Assembly (NCBI RefSeq): GCF_000002995.4
Contig: NW_025062479.1
Coordinates: forward strand, 15,310,721 to 15,374,720
Direction of reading: 5' to 3'
Length of the DNA: 64,000 nucleotides
From: Brugia malayi
Taxonomy: Eukaryota; Nematoda; Chromadorea; Rhabditida; Onchocercidae
Shown: positions 62,977 through 64,000 of the stretch, one piece after another
Numbering within the stretch: the first letter of the stretch is position 1
Layout of the letters: each line of letters begins with the position of its first letter
Made by a program: the position numbers and the translations under genes
Notes under the pieces: generated by a model
Databases searched by the model: none
Seen by the model: the letters and a program-made list of their open reading frames with translations, nothing else
What the model was told of the DNA's origin: nothing

Positions 62977-64000
62977 CTTAAAATTATATTGGAAAAGAAT
63001 ATCAATTGAAAATGAAAATAATCAAATATGGAAATAATTAATAAAATATAGTAATGAAATTGACAAGTCATGCAACATGTGAAAGAATTCAACAAAAAAT
63101 AAGATGAAATAAAAAGTTAAATTTTCAGATTTATTAATAATTTATGAAACTTTTTGTTACTTTTTCATTTACTTTCAAATAAAAAAAATAGAAATGAAAA
63201 AAGACAATAACTTAAAGATCAAATGAATATGATAATGACAGATATTAATTAGTTTTTTTAATTGTAACCAATCATAATGCATCTAATAAATTATTAATCA
63301 CCAATATAATTTAATTACTGCAAAACATATTACAAACATGCATAAAGATTGCAAGCTTTAAAAAATAAAGGTAAAAAAATAAATGCATAAAGCTAAATAA
63401 AAAAAAAATCACCGATTGTCGCAGCTGAAACTTAAAATGATTGAACATTTTTTTAAACTATTTTTCCAAACAATAAATTAATCAATGATAAATTAAATAA
63501 TACCAAAATAAAAAAAGAGTTAAAATAAAACAAAAAAAAAAACTTTTTTTTTTTGTTGTTCCTTTTCTTCAGCTTTGTTAACTCAGAATTTTCAATACAC
63601 GAAATATAATTATGAATTTGTCTTCTTTCCCCTCAACATTAGCGATAGTGGTAAAAATTTTTTAAGTTTAAATTTAACTTATAAATTATAAAGAAAAATA
63701 TAACATGGTCAATATGAAACTGGCCTAATTGGTCTAGCAAAAAATGTATTGAATAGAAAAAATCATTTTATTTATTCATTTTATTGTTTGTTTGTTAAAT
63801 ATAATAAATTACAGAATTGCTTTTTTGATGAATTTAATGGAATAAATGTTTGGGCTTAAATTACATTTCAGAACTTCTTACAACATAGCTAGTTTCCCGA
63901 CTATTTAGTGCAATCATTCGCAAAATGCACGGAAACAAATTTAAGTTAATTTTCTTGTAATTCAAGCAAATAATTAGACAATCTGCATTATTAATGTGTT
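62977..64000. other. Probable intron of the DEG/ENaC gene to window end
   Basis: AT-rich; no clear exon except the 12-nt candidate at 63413-63424. The upstream exons of the channel gene are presumably beyond 64000 or too short to recognise here. Confidence 0.45.

Overview
The window looks like nematode nuclear DNA, possibly from a filarial or other spirurine worm. It is very AT-rich, with long A/T runs, short introns ending in TTTNAG-type acceptors, a recognisable SUP-12/RBM24-type gene, a degenerin-type channel gene and BEL/Pao retroelements. The genus cannot be fixed by reading alone. Gene models were built by hand from splice-site phase and family similarity. No RNA evidence or database search was used.

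Layout. (1) 2071-5724, minus strand: a complete sup-12-like RRM gene of six coding exons (296 aa), with two probable 5'UTR exons. (2) 5725-16869: mostly empty AT-rich DNA with microsatellites and one tentative two-exon small gene (9221-10881, plus). (3) 16870-21460: a 255-bp (CA)n array, a decayed non-LTR retrotransposon on the minus strand with an endonuclease-like remnant, and a 758-bp (TAA)n array. (4) 21504-24790, minus: a metallo-beta-lactamase-fold gene (MBLAC2-like) that looks like a pseudogene, with frame slips and an amber codon. (5) 26850-29393, minus: an intact four-exon, four-TM LAPTM4-like membrane protein gene. (6) 30035-54488: a 24-kb BEL/Pao cluster. (7) 55589-57816, minus: a second LAPTM4-like gene (240 aa, proline-rich tail with a PPxY motif). 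(8) 61601-62976, minus: the last three exons of a DEG/ENaC channel subunit whose 5' part lies beyond the window.

The BEL cluster is the main feature. Copies 1, 2 and 3 lie head to tail and share LTRs with a 6014-bp period, so the layout is LTR-internal-LTR-internal-LTR-internal. All three carry the same stop codons and frameshifts in gag and pol, so the array probably grew by duplication or recombination (or is an assembly artefact) rather than by independent insertion. Copy 1 is a mosaic of tracts identical to copy 2 and clearly older tracts. Copy 3 is cut by an inverted LTR plus pol end, which forms a large palindrome with a sense-strand remnant carrying an env-like glycoprotein gene. A second env-like gene lies on the opposite strand at 51677-53560. 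Copies 1-3 are env-deleted derivatives of that env-bearing type. The cluster is flanked by inverted copies of one unique sequence (30035-30363 and 53902-54300).

The cellular genes do not form a pathway. The two LAPTM4-like genes, same strand and now 26 kb apart across the retroelement cluster, may be an old tandem pair. Each carries a decayed duplicate of one of its own exons inside an intron.
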